Below the pieces are notes generated by a model. That model searched no databases, was not told where the DNA came from, and saw only the letters and a program-made list of their open reading frames with translations. DNA of 64,000 bases from Dermatophagoides farinae (lineage: Eukaryota > Arthropoda > Arachnida > Sarcoptiformes > Pyroglyphidae), in NCBI RefSeq assembly GCF_024713945.1, contig NW_027461519.1, positions 1 to 64,000 of the forward strand, written 5' to 3'. Shown here in pieces: positions 1-12,050 of this stretch. The stretch's first letter is position 1, and the number at the start of each line of letters is the position of its first letter. The position numbers were made by a program, and so were the translations under genes.

Positions 1-15
1 CCCTAAACCCTAAAC
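1..15 (+). repeat. Telomeric repeat, chromosome end
   Basis: The window opens with two perfect copies of CCCTAAA followed by one more C, then passes directly into AT-rich unique sequence. This is the C-rich strand of the TTTAGGG telomere repeat known from plants, many algae and several apicomplexans. The orientation is right for a left chromosome end. Only about two units are present, so the tract is probably truncated by the assembly or the window boundary. No further subtelomeric tandem array follows it. Confidence 0.85.
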
Positions 16-1051
16 TTATTAAGTTACGTTAAATCAAAAATCTTATAATTTTAAGCTAAACTAAATTATACATTACTATTGTATTCATTTGAAAGTTAAT
101 CCGAATAATCATCCCTGCCAAGAATTTTCTTTTTATTCTTTTGAAAATAATATAATTTCAGTGCGATTTGTATTAAAATAAGTAATCACTATAACTTATC
201 TAAATTGGAACTATCTTTTTTTTTAATATGTAGGCTGAATTAAATAATTTTTATTTCTTAGGTTATTCAATAGTAAAAAGATAGCGAACTATTGTTTTGT
301 AGTAAAAACGTTGATCAATACAAACTTTCTTATTTATATTTTTGAATAAGATCAATGAATTGAATAAAACATAATATTGTATTTCGTTAATATTGCTATT
401 TTTAGTATGTCAATCATTCAATGATTATAATTATTGTTTTAAAACAAAACAAATTTAATAAGTCATTACACAGTTCTGTTTGATGAACTATATGATTTTT
501 TTATAAAAAATCAATTATGCAACAGGTCGTAATAAAAACTAAGCTGATGTTTCGATTTTATCAATACCCAAGAATTTTAAATAGTTAAGCTAAACTTATA
601 GCACTTTTTCCTGGTTAAAGCTAATTACGATAAATGATAAGAGATATATATATATATAACTGAAAGATCATAAAATTTTAAAATTGTTTATTATAACAAC
701 TAGATTAGAAAATCATACTTAATGCTATCATTGAATCATGTTTCATTAGGTAAATTTTTATCACTCTTATTTTTTTTTATATGTACCCTACTTATTAGTA
801 TTTTATTTTTCACATTAGATAACTTATCATTAGCATATTGTATTGTTATAAACAATATCTATTTTTGTAACATTATAGTTATTTAAAACTTTTGTTTAAT
901 TATTCAAGCTTTTAGTTTTTAATATATCAAATAATTTAATAGTAACAAAGTGTTTTGCGTAGTAAGGTGCATGATAAAATATTTTTTAACAACTTCAGTA
1001 GTTATAAAGTTTTGACTAGTAACTACTATTTTATTTGCAAACAGCTTTATT
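16..1051. other. Subtelomeric AT-rich spacer without a supported gene
   Basis: About 1 kb of very AT-rich sequence separates the telomere from the first gene. I see only short open frames and homopolymer runs. There is a short (AT)n tract at about 643-659. No tRNA, repeat array or conserved coding segment is visible. Confidence 0.6.
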
Positions 1052-2572
1052 ATGATCAAACGTATAGTTATTGTTTTATCTTACGTATGTTTGAGATTAA
1101 AAGCAGATATTATTAATGCAAATAATAACATAGATTCATTAAAAACTATTAGTGATGATGAGGAAAGAAAAAAAATAGTTACACCCTTTTCATATGAGAT
1201 GCAAATGCCTAAAATAAAAAAACTTGAATCTCATAGCGCTGCAAAGAGGTATCAATCGTATATAATTTTGCTGAATAACTTTGATTTTACATGGAATTCT
1301 ACACCCATACAAAAAAAATTACATAACGCTACAGCAAAAATAATAACTAGTTTATCAAAAAACGAACATTCAAAAAATGCTAAACTATCCGCTTTTACTA
1401 CTTTTTCATATTGGATTAATGATAAAGCTAAAAGAACTCCTGCGCTAAAAAACGATGATAAATTTTTAAAAGAGGATTATGCTGAAGATTACGATATAGC
1501 CAATGCGTTGATAACTGAATTCGCACTACTCTATAATCCAGTTAAAAGAAATGACGTTAATTATGGTATTAATCTACCCAATCGAAACAACATTAGCGAT
1601 TGTGTGAATTATATGAATAAACTATTTAACAATTCACGATATTATGATGGTATTACTACTATCTGCATTAGTAATAGCTCAGTAATAAGATACAGTGATA
1701 TAAAAACTGATGTATGTAACAATCAACTTAAAGATAAATACTCAATGTTATCATACATAATAAATACTGAAAATAACTTGAACGATCTAGCAGTATATGT
1801 AAGTGATAAGTCACTTGCTGAAAAAGATTTAAACTGCTTTGAAAATCAGTCGGCAAATTATCGTCGTAAAATTATTCAACTCGTAGGAGATGCAAATTTC
1901 GAAGACGTGCCAAATAATTTCTCGAAAATATTAGAAAATAAAATAATATCATTTAATAAAAAAGCAGAACAAGATTTTATGGTTACGAGAGAATATTGGA
2001 ATTCTATTCAGGAAGCGATGAATTTACTTGAAAAATTATATTACGACAAACTATATAACGCCATAAAAAAATATCAAGAAATAATAACTCTAGTCAATCT
2101 CGCTTCAACAGATAGTATGGAAGATAATCTAGTTATTATAGGACGTCGAGAAATCCAAATCGTGTATTATTTTACAACTTTTATAGGATACCTTGCAGTA
2201 GCTCAACGTCGATTAAGCATAGTACAAATAGTTGAAAAAAATCAAATATTTTTGAAAACACTCACTGACAGCGTCAAAAAGAAATACCAAGAAATTGCTA
2301 AATATCTTATCAAGGTAGAAAAAGCTATCAAGAATTCAAATGAACTAATATCAGAATCGATTACTAAAGAGCAACAATTACAAAGCTATTTTGATACCTT
2401 AATGAATGATGATGAAAAATTCTTCTCAGATTATATAAAACTTTTAGCTATTTTAGCTGGAATTGGTATAACTGGAAGTGTAATATTTACGGTTATCGTC
2501 TATTTAATTGTATTTATTAAGTTTTATAAACAAAAAATAGAAATGAAGAAAATTTTAACCTATTATGGTTAA
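1052..2572 (+). CDS. Predicted secreted/surface single-pass membrane protein
   Basis: This is an uninterrupted 506-residue protein and the gene nearest the telomere. The first 18 or so residues (MIKRIVIVLSYVCLRLKA) look like a signal peptide. A polar, Asn- and Lys-rich region of about 440 residues with scattered cysteines follows. The stretch near residues 335-455 is predicted to be helical. A strong hydrophobic segment at about 465-492 is followed by a short basic tail, so the predicted topology is type I with most of the protein outside. I do not recognise a family. A telomere-proximal gene with this layout fits the surface antigens that many protist parasites keep in subtelomeres, but that is inference from position and topology only. 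The ATG at 1052 gives the complete signal peptide. Confidence 0.8.
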   Translation: MIKRIVIVLSYVCLRLKADIINANNNIDSLKTISDDEERKKIVTPFSYEMQMPKIKKLESHSAAKRYQSYIILLNNFDFTWNSTPIQKKLHNATAKIITSLSKNEHSKNAKLSAFTTFSYWINDKAKRTPALKNDDKFLKEDYAEDYDIANALITEFALLYNPVKRNDVNYGINLPNRNNISDCVNYMNKLFNNSRYYDGITTICISNSSVIRYSDIKTDVCNNQLKDKYSMLSYIINTENNLNDLAVYVSDKSLAEKDLNCFENQSANYRRKIIQLVGDANFEDVPNNFSKILENKIISFNKKAEQDFMVTREYWNSIQEAMNLLEKLYYDKLYNAIKKYQEIITLVNLASTDSMEDNLVIIGRREIQIVYYFTTFIGYLAVAQRRLSIVQIVEKNQIFLKTLTDSVKKKYQEIAKYLIKVEKAIKNSNELISESITKEQQLQSYFDTLMNDDEKFFSDYIKLLAILAGIGITGSVIFTVIVYLIVFIKFYKQKIEMKKILTYYG

Positions 2573-3421
2573 ACATTAAATTCGTTATATTATCCAATAA
2601 ATTAAGCTCAGAAATGAAATACGACTGTAGATTAAGATTAAATATATTAAAATAAATTTTAATTTATGATACAGCAAACAATTAAGGAAAATATTTTCAA
2701 AATGACCTAGCTAAAAAGTCTCAATCTCTGATTCGGAATAATGTTATCTTTACCATAAAGTTTAATAAATAGTTATTTATGATTTACCTTGTATTAATCA
2801 ATATATTTGACGTTTAAAACTTTAACATATATATTGCTCTTTAATTTTTTATTTTTTCTAAAAATTAATACATTTAATACTGTTCCATGATAAATTTGTT
2901 TAATACGCTATCAAAAACTATATGAATAATTAACTCATACAGTTTTATAAATAATTTTTCATTATAAACAAATTTTTATTAGTAAATAGATATTATTATG
3001 TAAGCAATATTATCTTAAAATAAAAAAAAAATAATTACTAAACTTGCTTGATAATATATAGCACAATTATTAAAAAAATTATTAATATTAATTCTAATTT
3101 TAGATTTTTTTAATATTATATTTTAACTTAATATTACTTTATCAGATAACAACATAACAAGTGATTCAATAATATTTATTATCTAGACATTAATTCAATA
3201 TTTATTACACTGAATATCAAGATTATTTTTTAGTCTGTAAAAATACTAAATAAATTGTAAATTAATTAACAAGTGTCAACGACGTCACTTTACATAATAA
3301 CAAGATAATATACTTGGGTTCGATTTTTTATGCTAATAAAATTAGATATAAGTTTTACGAAATCAATACTTATTTATGTAATTCAATTAATTAACTAAAT
3401 AATTTACTGCTAACGATCTAT
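2573..3421. other. AT-rich spacer
   Basis: About 850 nt of AT-rich sequence lies between the surface-protein gene and the tRNA. I see no open frame, repeat or RNA signature that I can support. Confidence 0.55.
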
Positions 3422-3426
3422 AAAAA
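3422..3426 (-). terminator. RNA polymerase III terminator of the tRNA-Gln
   Basis: A run of five T on the minus strand begins 3 nt after the tRNA discriminator base. Oligo-T directly after a tRNA is the standard RNA polymerase III stop signal. Confidence 0.65.
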
Positions 3427-3428
3427 CT

Positions 3429-3499
3429 AGGTCTCGCTGGGAATCGAACCCAGATTGGAGGAATCAAAATCCTCAGTGCTGCCATTACACCACGAAACC
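3429..3499 (-). tRNA. tRNA-Gln (anticodon TTG)
   Basis: On the minus strand the acceptor arm GGTTTCG pairs with CGAGACC. The D arm contains TGGTGTAATGGC, an A/B-box-like arrangement typical of eukaryotic tRNA-Gln. The anticodon stem GAGGA/TCCTC encloses a seven-base loop with TTG at positions 34-36. The T arm carries GGTTCGATTCC. The discriminator base is T, as usual for tRNA-Gln. The gene is 71 nt with no intron and no encoded CCA, and a T5 terminator follows. It reads CAA, the glutamine codon favoured in an AT-rich genome. It appears intact, although it sits in the gene-poor subtelomere. Confidence 0.93.
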
Positions 3500-5441
3500 C
3501 CATATACTCCTAATTATTAAGTTTTATTAGTCGAATTTGGATAAGGAAGTAGGGTTATTCATAGTTTTTATTAGTTTTCTTTGTAATCTATGAACGTTGG
3601 AGTTTATTTTTAATTATTACAATACTTAGTCTACATTGTTTTTGTAAATTTTGGAAAATATTTAATTTGTATATAACACAATTCTCCGATTAAAAACCAT
3701 AATAACATTATCATTAGTATAGAATTAATAATTGCAAATACCAATTTTAATAAGTAACAAAGTAAAATATGTGTTAACTTAGTAATTTATTACATAGTGC
3801 CTTTTATGTATTATTGTTTTATTATTTTAAAAAAATCATATTTATCTATAAATGTTCAAATAATACACCTTGTGATAGTACTATAAATCGTAAATTACAT
3901 GACAATTTAAACTATAATTAAATATGATTTTTATAAAAACGGAAAGAACAAAATAAATAGTGACCAAATAACAAATTACAAGTTCATTTAAAGCAAGTAA
4001 ATACAATTTCGACGATACGAAATTAAGTTATATTCGATTTCCTTAGTTAGTATAAATCAACTTATTTTATGGTAATCAACATAATAAATTTAATTCCTCA
4101 TTTTTATTCTTTTTTAAATTTATTTAAATAATTATAAAATATTTTACTTATGTGTAATAAAATTCAAAGTGAAAAACATTTTAACATATATTACTAATTT
4201 TTTTTTAAAAATATCTTAATTCCCGCTCTATTTCGATAGTTCCAAACATTACTGTTAGAATTTTATTTATTATATAATAGTAAATTAGAATTAATACAAA
4301 TGTTCAAAATATCATATTAATTACTCAAATCAAGCCTACACATCTTGTTCACAACCGGTATTCAACATAGTAAATGATTTGATTCGTATTTTAGATACCT
4401 AGGATAAAATTATTTTTTTTTTCACATCACACCAAGAAAAAGTGGGACTAATTCTTTAAATTTGAAAAAACGTACCATAAGCATCCAGCCAAAATGTTGC
4501 AATTTGTGTTTTACATATGAAATATTATAGTAATTTAAACATTACATCGTATCAAAATAAAGTTAATGTTAATTCTAAAAATCGCTAAGATTACTATATT
4601 CATGAAAAAGAAATAGATGTAGTATCAGTTTTTTTTTCATTTTAGATATACAAAGATACATTCACCTAAATCATACTTTACATTAAAACAAGACGGATAA
4701 CTAGGTTATAAATCAAATAGAGAATCATAGTTCTGAAGCAAAAATAGATAAAGATGACAATATTTTCGTTTTTCGAATACTAGAAATAATAGTTCAGATC
4801 TTACAATACAGCATGACATTACCAAGCTAGGTGGTGAGAGTAAACCATCACCTTATTAAAGATTAAACAAAATGATAAAATCTTTAGATGATGGATTTCA
4901 TAATAAATACTTGAACGATCGAACTATTTTCTCTCGTTTGTTCAAAAACAAATCAGTTAGATTTTATCGTATAACTTAGGCAGATATATAATTTATTTTT
5001 TAACATAAAATTTTATATATTATTAGTTTCGTTATTTAAAAGTAAAAATCAAACTTTTACAAGGTTTCAACTAATAGTTTTATAACACTTCATTTCATAA
5101 AAACAATGTAATTGTATGATATGAAGATCATGATGAAACGTAAAGTGATAATTCATCATAGTTGTTATAATGATAAAACATTTTCACACCAGATTAAATT
5201 CTAAACTTTAAATAAAAAGTCATGATAGAGTATATTTTTAATAAATATTTATATATTTTGAAGTCGTATAAGAAAAAATAAAATTAATTAAAAAGTTACA
5301 GATCATCAAACAATCTATTTACACAACTCATTCAATTTTTTATTTAAAAAAAAAGTTGTCACATAAATTTTGAAATTATTCGTTATATTCTAAAAAACAG
5401 TATTATTTATACTGTTAAACAACAAATTCCGTTCATTCAGT
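3500..5441. other. AT-rich subtelomeric spacer
   Basis: Nearly 2 kb without a convincing gene. A slightly less AT-rich patch at about 4,730-4,980 contains short open frames, one of 34 codons beginning at about 4,871. I could not join them into a consistent spliced gene, because a stop interrupts the plausible splice. The patch also carries one copy of the 12-base word described in the findings (4909-4920). Confidence 0.5.
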
Positions 5442-5741
5442 ATGAGAGTTGCATTAAATAAACAAAATAATGTTCAAATGTATTCAGCATTGATTTCTTT
5501 ATTAAATATTGATATTAGTTTAAATTTCTGTCACGAATTAATAATAAAAGACGAATTAAACGCTATAATTCGGTCTATTAATTATGCCAAAAAATTTTCA
5601 AATCAACATCAAGAATTACGATTTTGTCGGTATAACAAAGCATGTGTTTTAAAACTTTATAATGAGATTAAATCCAGTACTATGGACAAAAGTAAAAAAC
5701 GCGAATATTTATATTGGGTAAAAACTTTTCTTTGTAGTTAA
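5442..5741 (+). CDS. Small hypothetical protein
   Basis: A 99-residue open frame from an ATG, standing out from its surroundings by length and by less extreme base composition. The product looks mostly helical and contains LLNIDISL near the N terminus and a basic C-terminal third (KSKKREYLYWVKTFLC). There is no signal peptide or membrane segment. The pattern of short helices ending in a Trp-containing helix is vaguely like a TFIIS N-terminal-type helical bundle, but I would not assign that. It could also be one exon of a larger spliced gene or a gene remnant. No partner gene lies within 2 kb on either side. Confidence 0.42.
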   Translation: MRVALNKQNNVQMYSALISLLNIDISLNFCHELIIKDELNAIIRSINYAKKFSNQHQELRFCRYNKACVLKLYNEIKSSTMDKSKKREYLYWVKTFLCS

Positions 5742-8700
5742 AATGATTACCGTTTTCTAGCTTTTATTTATTATCATATTAATGCCTTTCAAAACGCTTG
5801 AGACTCTTTTTACCATTTGACTTATAATGATCATAAATTTGTTACATAAATACTTATGAAAACAGTCAGGCTTAAAGATAATTACACACATAATTATAAA
5901 TAAGTAAAAAAAAAGAAAAAATATTTGAAGAGTAGGATTAAACTGGGCAAATCACAAACTTTAACTTTAATTGTGACGAATGACTCTTTCTTTTGCAGTA
6001 AAAAGTCATAATTACACTGCTCAATAATGCAACATGAAAAATATAAAATTTTATAACTCAAATCTTGTAATTTAGTTTTTCCCCCTATGTATATATACAA
6101 TCATTTTGTACTTTAAAGAAGTAAAGTATGAGAGACTAGAAAACTAAAACAAATGTATTATAGTAAAAATATTTAACCATTAATAAAATATCCAAGTTGA
6201 TTTGTGATTAATTTTTTAATTGAATTTCAATATTTTCTTAATTATATGATCAAAGTGATATATTATATAAAGATATTGAAGCATTATCTACTACCCTTTG
6301 TAAAAAAGCTAACTTTAAACGAATATATTCAAGATTTTGTTTATTATTATCATCGTATTACTTATGTTAGTTTGTAAGCGATATCCAATTAATGTAATAT
6401 GAAAATCAAATAAGTAATTATTGTTATGGCTAGTAAATATATTTTAACTGAGAAAAAATTGAGTTTAGTATAAAAAACTGAAAACGTATGCTAATGAAAA
6501 AATTTTATATTGTTATTAAGATTTAAGTAAATTAATTACTATAGTAGAAAATTAGTTAATTCATTATCTTTAAGCAAAAAATAAAATCTGGAACCAATTT
6601 AAATACAGGTCGATGATTACATGGGGATTTTCTGACGAACAACTGTTATTTTATTTTATTTTAAGAACTGAACTACTTACTTAATAAATTCTGCTGATGT
6701 ACTATTTTTGAACATAATTATGAACTTATAATATTGTTATTTTTTGCATAATTCGACAAAAATAGATTTAATAAATCGTTTAAAAAAATATTTTAAAATA
6801 TAATTATAATAAAAAAAAATAAATATAAATAATATTAATAAAATATACCGCATTTTTTTGGCGAAATTAATTCAAGAGTAATGCGTAGCTAGAAAAAATA
6901 TTATTTCAAAAATAATTAATTAGCTTAAATTTATAATATTGTTAGTAATATTATAAAAATTAAATTGTTTATAGATGTGAAAATTCATACAATAACGTTT
7001 TCTGATTAAATATTATTTTTGATAATCTCGTTCTATCTGATCAAATTTAAAGCAAAAATATTGTATTGCAAGCATTCTATTGTTAATTGAGGTACTTACT
7101 TATAAACTTTCAAATAAAATGCATTTATCTTTTTTAGTAATTTGCTCATGATTTTTTTGTATTCGTTAACTATAAAACTATACGACGGTAAAAATTTAAA
7201 TGTGATAAGAAAATTAACCTCATCATGTTTGAACAAAAAAGTTTTTATAAGCTTAACCACGCAGTGATAACATTAAAGTGACATTGTACTAATTGATATT
7301 TGGCTTAGTTCTGAATTAAAAAGTTGCTCATATTAAATTAATTACATGATCAAGTAATAATTGCCAAATAAATAAATTTTGAAAAAGATCTGAAACAATT
7401 TAACTTAAGAAAAAAATAAATGATTAATTCTTGTATAAGCTATCGTGAGTTAAATGAGAAAATAACTAAATTTAGTTAAATTTTTGATTGTCCAATTAAT
7501 CGGCTAATAATATTATTTTTGATTTTTTTGCGAAATTTGATACACTTATTCAAATCTTCTCATAGTACTATCTAACAGATTACTTTTTTTTACGATTTAT
7601 TTTTATAGTATTTTTACATAATTATATTGTTTTTAGTAATTATTTCTCGAAGATAGAATGTAAACAATTATTTCGAACAAATTGAACAAATTAAAAGATG
7701 GAAATTTAATCCCTGGTTATTGAATTAAATTTTAATTTGCTTACATGTTGATGTAAACAAAATAAATATGTAGTTAAAAAACGAAAAAATATTTAATATA
7801 AGTGTTACTTAGGAACAGAAATTTAGTTTCTTTCATCAGAATTTAGAGATAGCAAAATTAGAATCGTCTTATAATTAATGAAAAAAACATCATTTTAAGA
7901 TAAGTAATAAAACAATTTTTGCGTAGTATATATGTTCATTAATTGACCATGATGTATTTTTGAAATATATTTTTATTACAATATTAGTAAAAAAATACTA
8001 TTGATGCTCTCTTTACAAGTTTTTTACAATCTAGAAAAAAATAATTGCTTTTAGTTAGCATATATCGGTTCAAGATTTTTATATAAGTTTTTTATTAAGA
8101 TATTTTTAATATGAAATTTGTTCAATAGGATCGAGTTTGTTTTTTTAGTATACAGCTACCAAAAATTAAATTCAAAAATATAATATTTAAATAGCTTTAG
8201 TTTTGTTATAAAAAAATTTTAATTTAGCCTATTTCAGCTATAATTAATTAAATTACTAGTTTAGAACTATTATCTTATATTATGTATTTATTATTGTATT
8301 GTAAACTCGGTAATATTTTAACTGCTAATTGATGCTAACTACTTTATGACGCATCTCAAACGTTACTTTTGTTTTTTTAGTTAAATTATCTTTTTTATAG
8401 AATAAATATATTAGTTTTAAATACAAAAATTTATAAACTTGACTTTAATTATAATTTAGATTATAAATTTTAAACACGAATAAATGTTTACATTAAAATC
8501 TATTGATAATTTATTTATATGAAATCAATCATATAGAAAATTAATGATATTATAAATGTGCTTACCTAGCTATCATATAAGAAAAAAGCTAATAATAAAC
8601 TAAGCGTTTTGTCATAAATCTGTTTTAGTGATAATTTAGTATTATGAAATAATAACATTAATTTTCATTTACAACAAGCAAAAATGTTCTTTTAATATCA

Positions 8701-8983
8701 ACTCCTACGTGTCAATGAGCCCATACGTTGATCATATTGAATAAAAATTTAATAATGTTTCAATTAAACTTGATCATCTTTAATAGATTTTGTGGACCGG
8801 TATTTTTGTCTAAAAAGATTTTAAAGTTAAATATTAATTGATAATAATAAATATAATCGAAATAAGACGACAAAAACGACTTGGATAAGTTAAATCCGTT
8901 ATTTAAAATTAAAGACATAGACTAAAAAAAAAACGTATATATCGCAATAATTAAAATAAAATTTTTTAAAAATATTTAAAGAT
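5742..8983. other. Long AT-rich subtelomeric spacer
   Basis: About 3.2 kb in which I can support no gene, RNA or repeat array. Open frames are short, Lys/Asn/Ile/Phe-rich and of the kind expected by chance at this composition. One of 68 codons at 5894-6100 on the minus strand is treated as spurious. Confidence 0.5.
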
Positions 8984-9433
8984 ATGAGAAATAGGCAAAA
9001 TCAAAAAACAATTACCCAAAATTTTTCAATATTAGTTGATTCATTTGGCGTTATTTTTACTACTATAAGTGGTGAAACACTAAGTCGGATGCCCTCTTCT
9101 GATAATATGACCGATTTATTACCCGAAGAATCGTCTCCAGCCCCTGGAACTCCTGTCACATCTCCTCCAGAACAATACCCTGATAACTTGAACGATCCAC
9201 ACCTAAATGATCGCCCACCTACAAATGATCAACAAGACTTCGACTTTTTTACAAGGCTCCCAGGCTATATCCGTGATAACGTCGCACCATTGTTATCTGA
9301 GCCATCCCGTCATAATACTCCAGAAAATTCAACTATATCCGATTTTTCCCCTTCTAAGACTTATCAATTTAATATTAATATAGTCAATATATCAGGAAAT
9401 CGAGTACATATCAGCCGACGAAGTTCTGGTTAG
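8984..9433 (+). CDS. Pro/Ser-rich hypothetical protein
   Basis: A 149-residue frame that is clearly less AT-rich than its flanks, which suggests it is or was coding. The N-terminal 30 residues include a moderately hydrophobic stretch (FSILVDSFGVIF). The centre, at about 40-120, is acidic and rich in Pro, Ser, Asp and Asn and is probably disordered. The C terminus has alternating hydrophobics (YQFNINIVNIS) and ends in a basic RRSSG. I recognise no domain. A 5' exon cannot be excluded, because an AAAG sits directly before the ATG and could be an acceptor. The gene stands alone, with more than 2 kb of spacer on both sides. Confidence 0.5.
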   Translation: MRNRQNQKTITQNFSILVDSFGVIFTTISGETLSRMPSSDNMTDLLPEESSPAPGTPVTSPPEQYPDNLNDPHLNDRPPTNDQQDFDFFTRLPGYIRDNVAPLLSEPSRHNTPENSTISDFSPSKTYQFNINIVNISGNRVHISRRSSG

Positions 9434-12050
9434 GTATAGGTATCACAAACCGAAACATAATAGGTTGATACGAAGATATGGCGATAACTAGTATTATTTA
9501 TCTCAAGTTAATGCAATAAGATGCACGATTAAATAAAATATAGTTTCAATAAATTGTTTTTTATATTTACTTAAATAATGTTTGTTTTTATATTAATCAA
9601 CATTTTGTTAAATTCATTTTATAATATAATTGAAGGTGGTAAGAATAATATTATATTAGAATCATTTTTTATTCACAGATCGAACTTGAACTTATTTAAA
9701 TGAGATCCTAAAATTTATGTGGGATGATAAACGTAATATAAACCAATGTTTTAGATTAAAAAACCACAGATTAAGTACTGAAAGTAGTTTAGACAAATTG
9801 TTTTTGGAATAAAAGAAGTAAATAATAACAGAAACTTTTTTAATAATGAACATCAGCTTGCAAAAGTCTGAAAACTGATTAAATAGTTAGCAGGGTTGTT
9901 TGAAAATAATCTATTTAATGTAAATTGCTAATGAAAGTTATCGATATACGAATAAAACATTTTTAAACTCAACTCAGTTCCTTTTTTTCAGAAGTATTTT
10001 AAAGATAATTCGATTTAAGACGAGTTAAATAAAAGAACTCATGGCTGTAACAATTTGCTATTAAACAAAATCTATTTCTAATATGAACTATGTTTTGATA
10101 ATTTACATTGATTTTGATTCCAAATTCTTTTATAATATTAGATACAAAGAATTAAATTTATAGTTTATATAATACAAAGTAATTTTATTTCCAAAACGCG
10201 TTGGGTACAAATGCGTTAGTTTATACAAAAATATTGTGCTTTAATAAAAATTTGACAGCTTTTGAGCTAAAGCAAAATCTTAAAACTCGTTCTTAAAGCC
10301 ACGAACCATTTTTCTTCTGTTGTCAAATCACAATCGTGAATTTTATATTAAAAGAGTGTAAGTAGCATGATTTATTCACTAGCTGACTTTATTTCTGTGT
10401 TTATTTAGTTTAATTAAAACGATATAGTTTAAGTAAATTTAATCTAAAAACACTACCATAGTTTATATTAACTTAGTGTCGAAAAAAAAGGTAAAAAGTC
10501 ATCACCAATGCTTTCAAAATTCCATCACCGTTCAAAACGACTTGCGTTGCAGCTCTACATAGATACAGATTCAAATAAAAATCGTTCGGTCATTATAAAT
10601 TAAAAAATAAATGCATTAGTGTAAATAATAAAACATGTTCTTGCTTATTTTTAAAAAATATGAAAATACTAAATAAATCAAGTTTGATATAATTTTAATT
10701 GCATATAGTTTAATCTAAGTAAATACCCATGAATTAGTTTATTCAAACGAAATTCAATAATAAATAGTATTTATAAAATATCATTTTAGCTAACTAGAAC
10801 AATTGAAAACTAAATTTAATTCAGAACTGATGTTCTTAATAAATTATGGATAATTGATAATAAAAATATAACTCATAATTAAAAACAGAGTATTTTATAA
10901 CTCAATAAAATTTTAATAATCAAGCGTAGAACGACTTGTAATAACGGAAAAATGTTTATCAATGTAATAGTAATATAAATCTTTGTAGTTACTATCTTAC
11001 ATTAGCTGTAATATAAACGAAATATTGTCAAAAATTAGTATTAATACTTTTAAATATGGCATTAGATGTAAGCAAGAATAAATTTATGTAAGTTTTCCGT
11101 CTAAGTTCAATATGCGTTATTTGTTTAAATATAAAAAAATATGTATGTAATAAAAAAAATACAATATAGATCCTTTTTATTTTTAATCGATAAACAAACT
11201 ATGGTAACATAAATTTAGGAATAAAAAAAAGATTTTTACAAAAAATTTCTTAATGGAAAGCTCAATTGAGATCAATTTATCGCTAGTAATGGGCTTGCAT
11301 AAATATAATTGATTCGTTAAGAAACGTTTATTCTACTAAACTGATTAATTTCAGAGATAATAAATATTTTATGAATACAGCTAGTTAAAGTAAGCTTTCA
11401 AATAATAAAATTTTTATACAACAGTAGGTAGTTGCTAAAACTCGACCAATTTTTTAGTAAAGACAGAGATATTAATGGATACCAACAGAACACATCAGAA
11501 TAAGGCGCTATATGTAAAAGGACAGATTCACTTGTATGTTCTAACGATTAAAAATTAAACATCAAAAGCGTACAATTTGCATTATCGATTGAATAACTAA
11601 TTTTTAATTAAAACCTAGCTATTAAAGTAAGAAGTCCGTGCCATAACATTAGTTTCTTATTGATTAATTCAATCTTTGCTTAAGAGTTTTATATTCTTTA
11701 TTTAAGCGATAGTGCTGACTAAAAATAAATAAATAAAAATAATTAAGTAAATTAAAAATAATTAGAGTATAAGAGCGTATTTATTATTTTTTACATGATC
11801 AGAATCGTAATGAGGATTTAACAGAAAGTTGCTCTGATGTAGATATTATATCGATATTAATCTTGATTGTAAACGTCAATTTGTTTTGTTAAAAAATAAG
11901 AGTCGAATTAGTTAGCACTAATTTTAGTAGTGAGATTCGACGTCATATATGGAACACCCACATCAAAAATTTTTAGAATAACTTAATCTTGACTGATTTT
12001 ACCGATAGGAAAGTCAAACGTAATTACAATAAGAAACAGATGAACGAAAA
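9434..12050. other. AT-rich subtelomeric spacer
   Basis: About 2.6 kb with no supported gene. Less AT-rich patches near 10,480-10,610 and 11,450-11,570 hold open frames of roughly 25-40 codons that may be remnants. None has a recognisable product or a consistent splice structure. Confidence 0.5.

Noticed and set aside
643-659. (AT)n microsatellite
   Set aside because: A short dinucleotide run of the kind expected in AT-rich spacer. No evidence of function.
4700-4980. A possible spliced gene in the subtelomeric spacer
   Set aside because: The two open frames (about 38 and 34 codons) could not be joined: an in-frame TAG lies right before the only fitting donor.
5894-6100. 68-codon minus-strand frame rich in Phe, Leu and Lys
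   Set aside because: Composition is as expected for chance frames in AT-rich spacer (runs of Phe from poly-T). There is no domain or clear start context.
10480-10610. Less AT-rich patch with protein-like short frames in two phases
   Set aside because: No frame exceeds about 40 codons, no start or splice model works, and no RNA fold was recognised.
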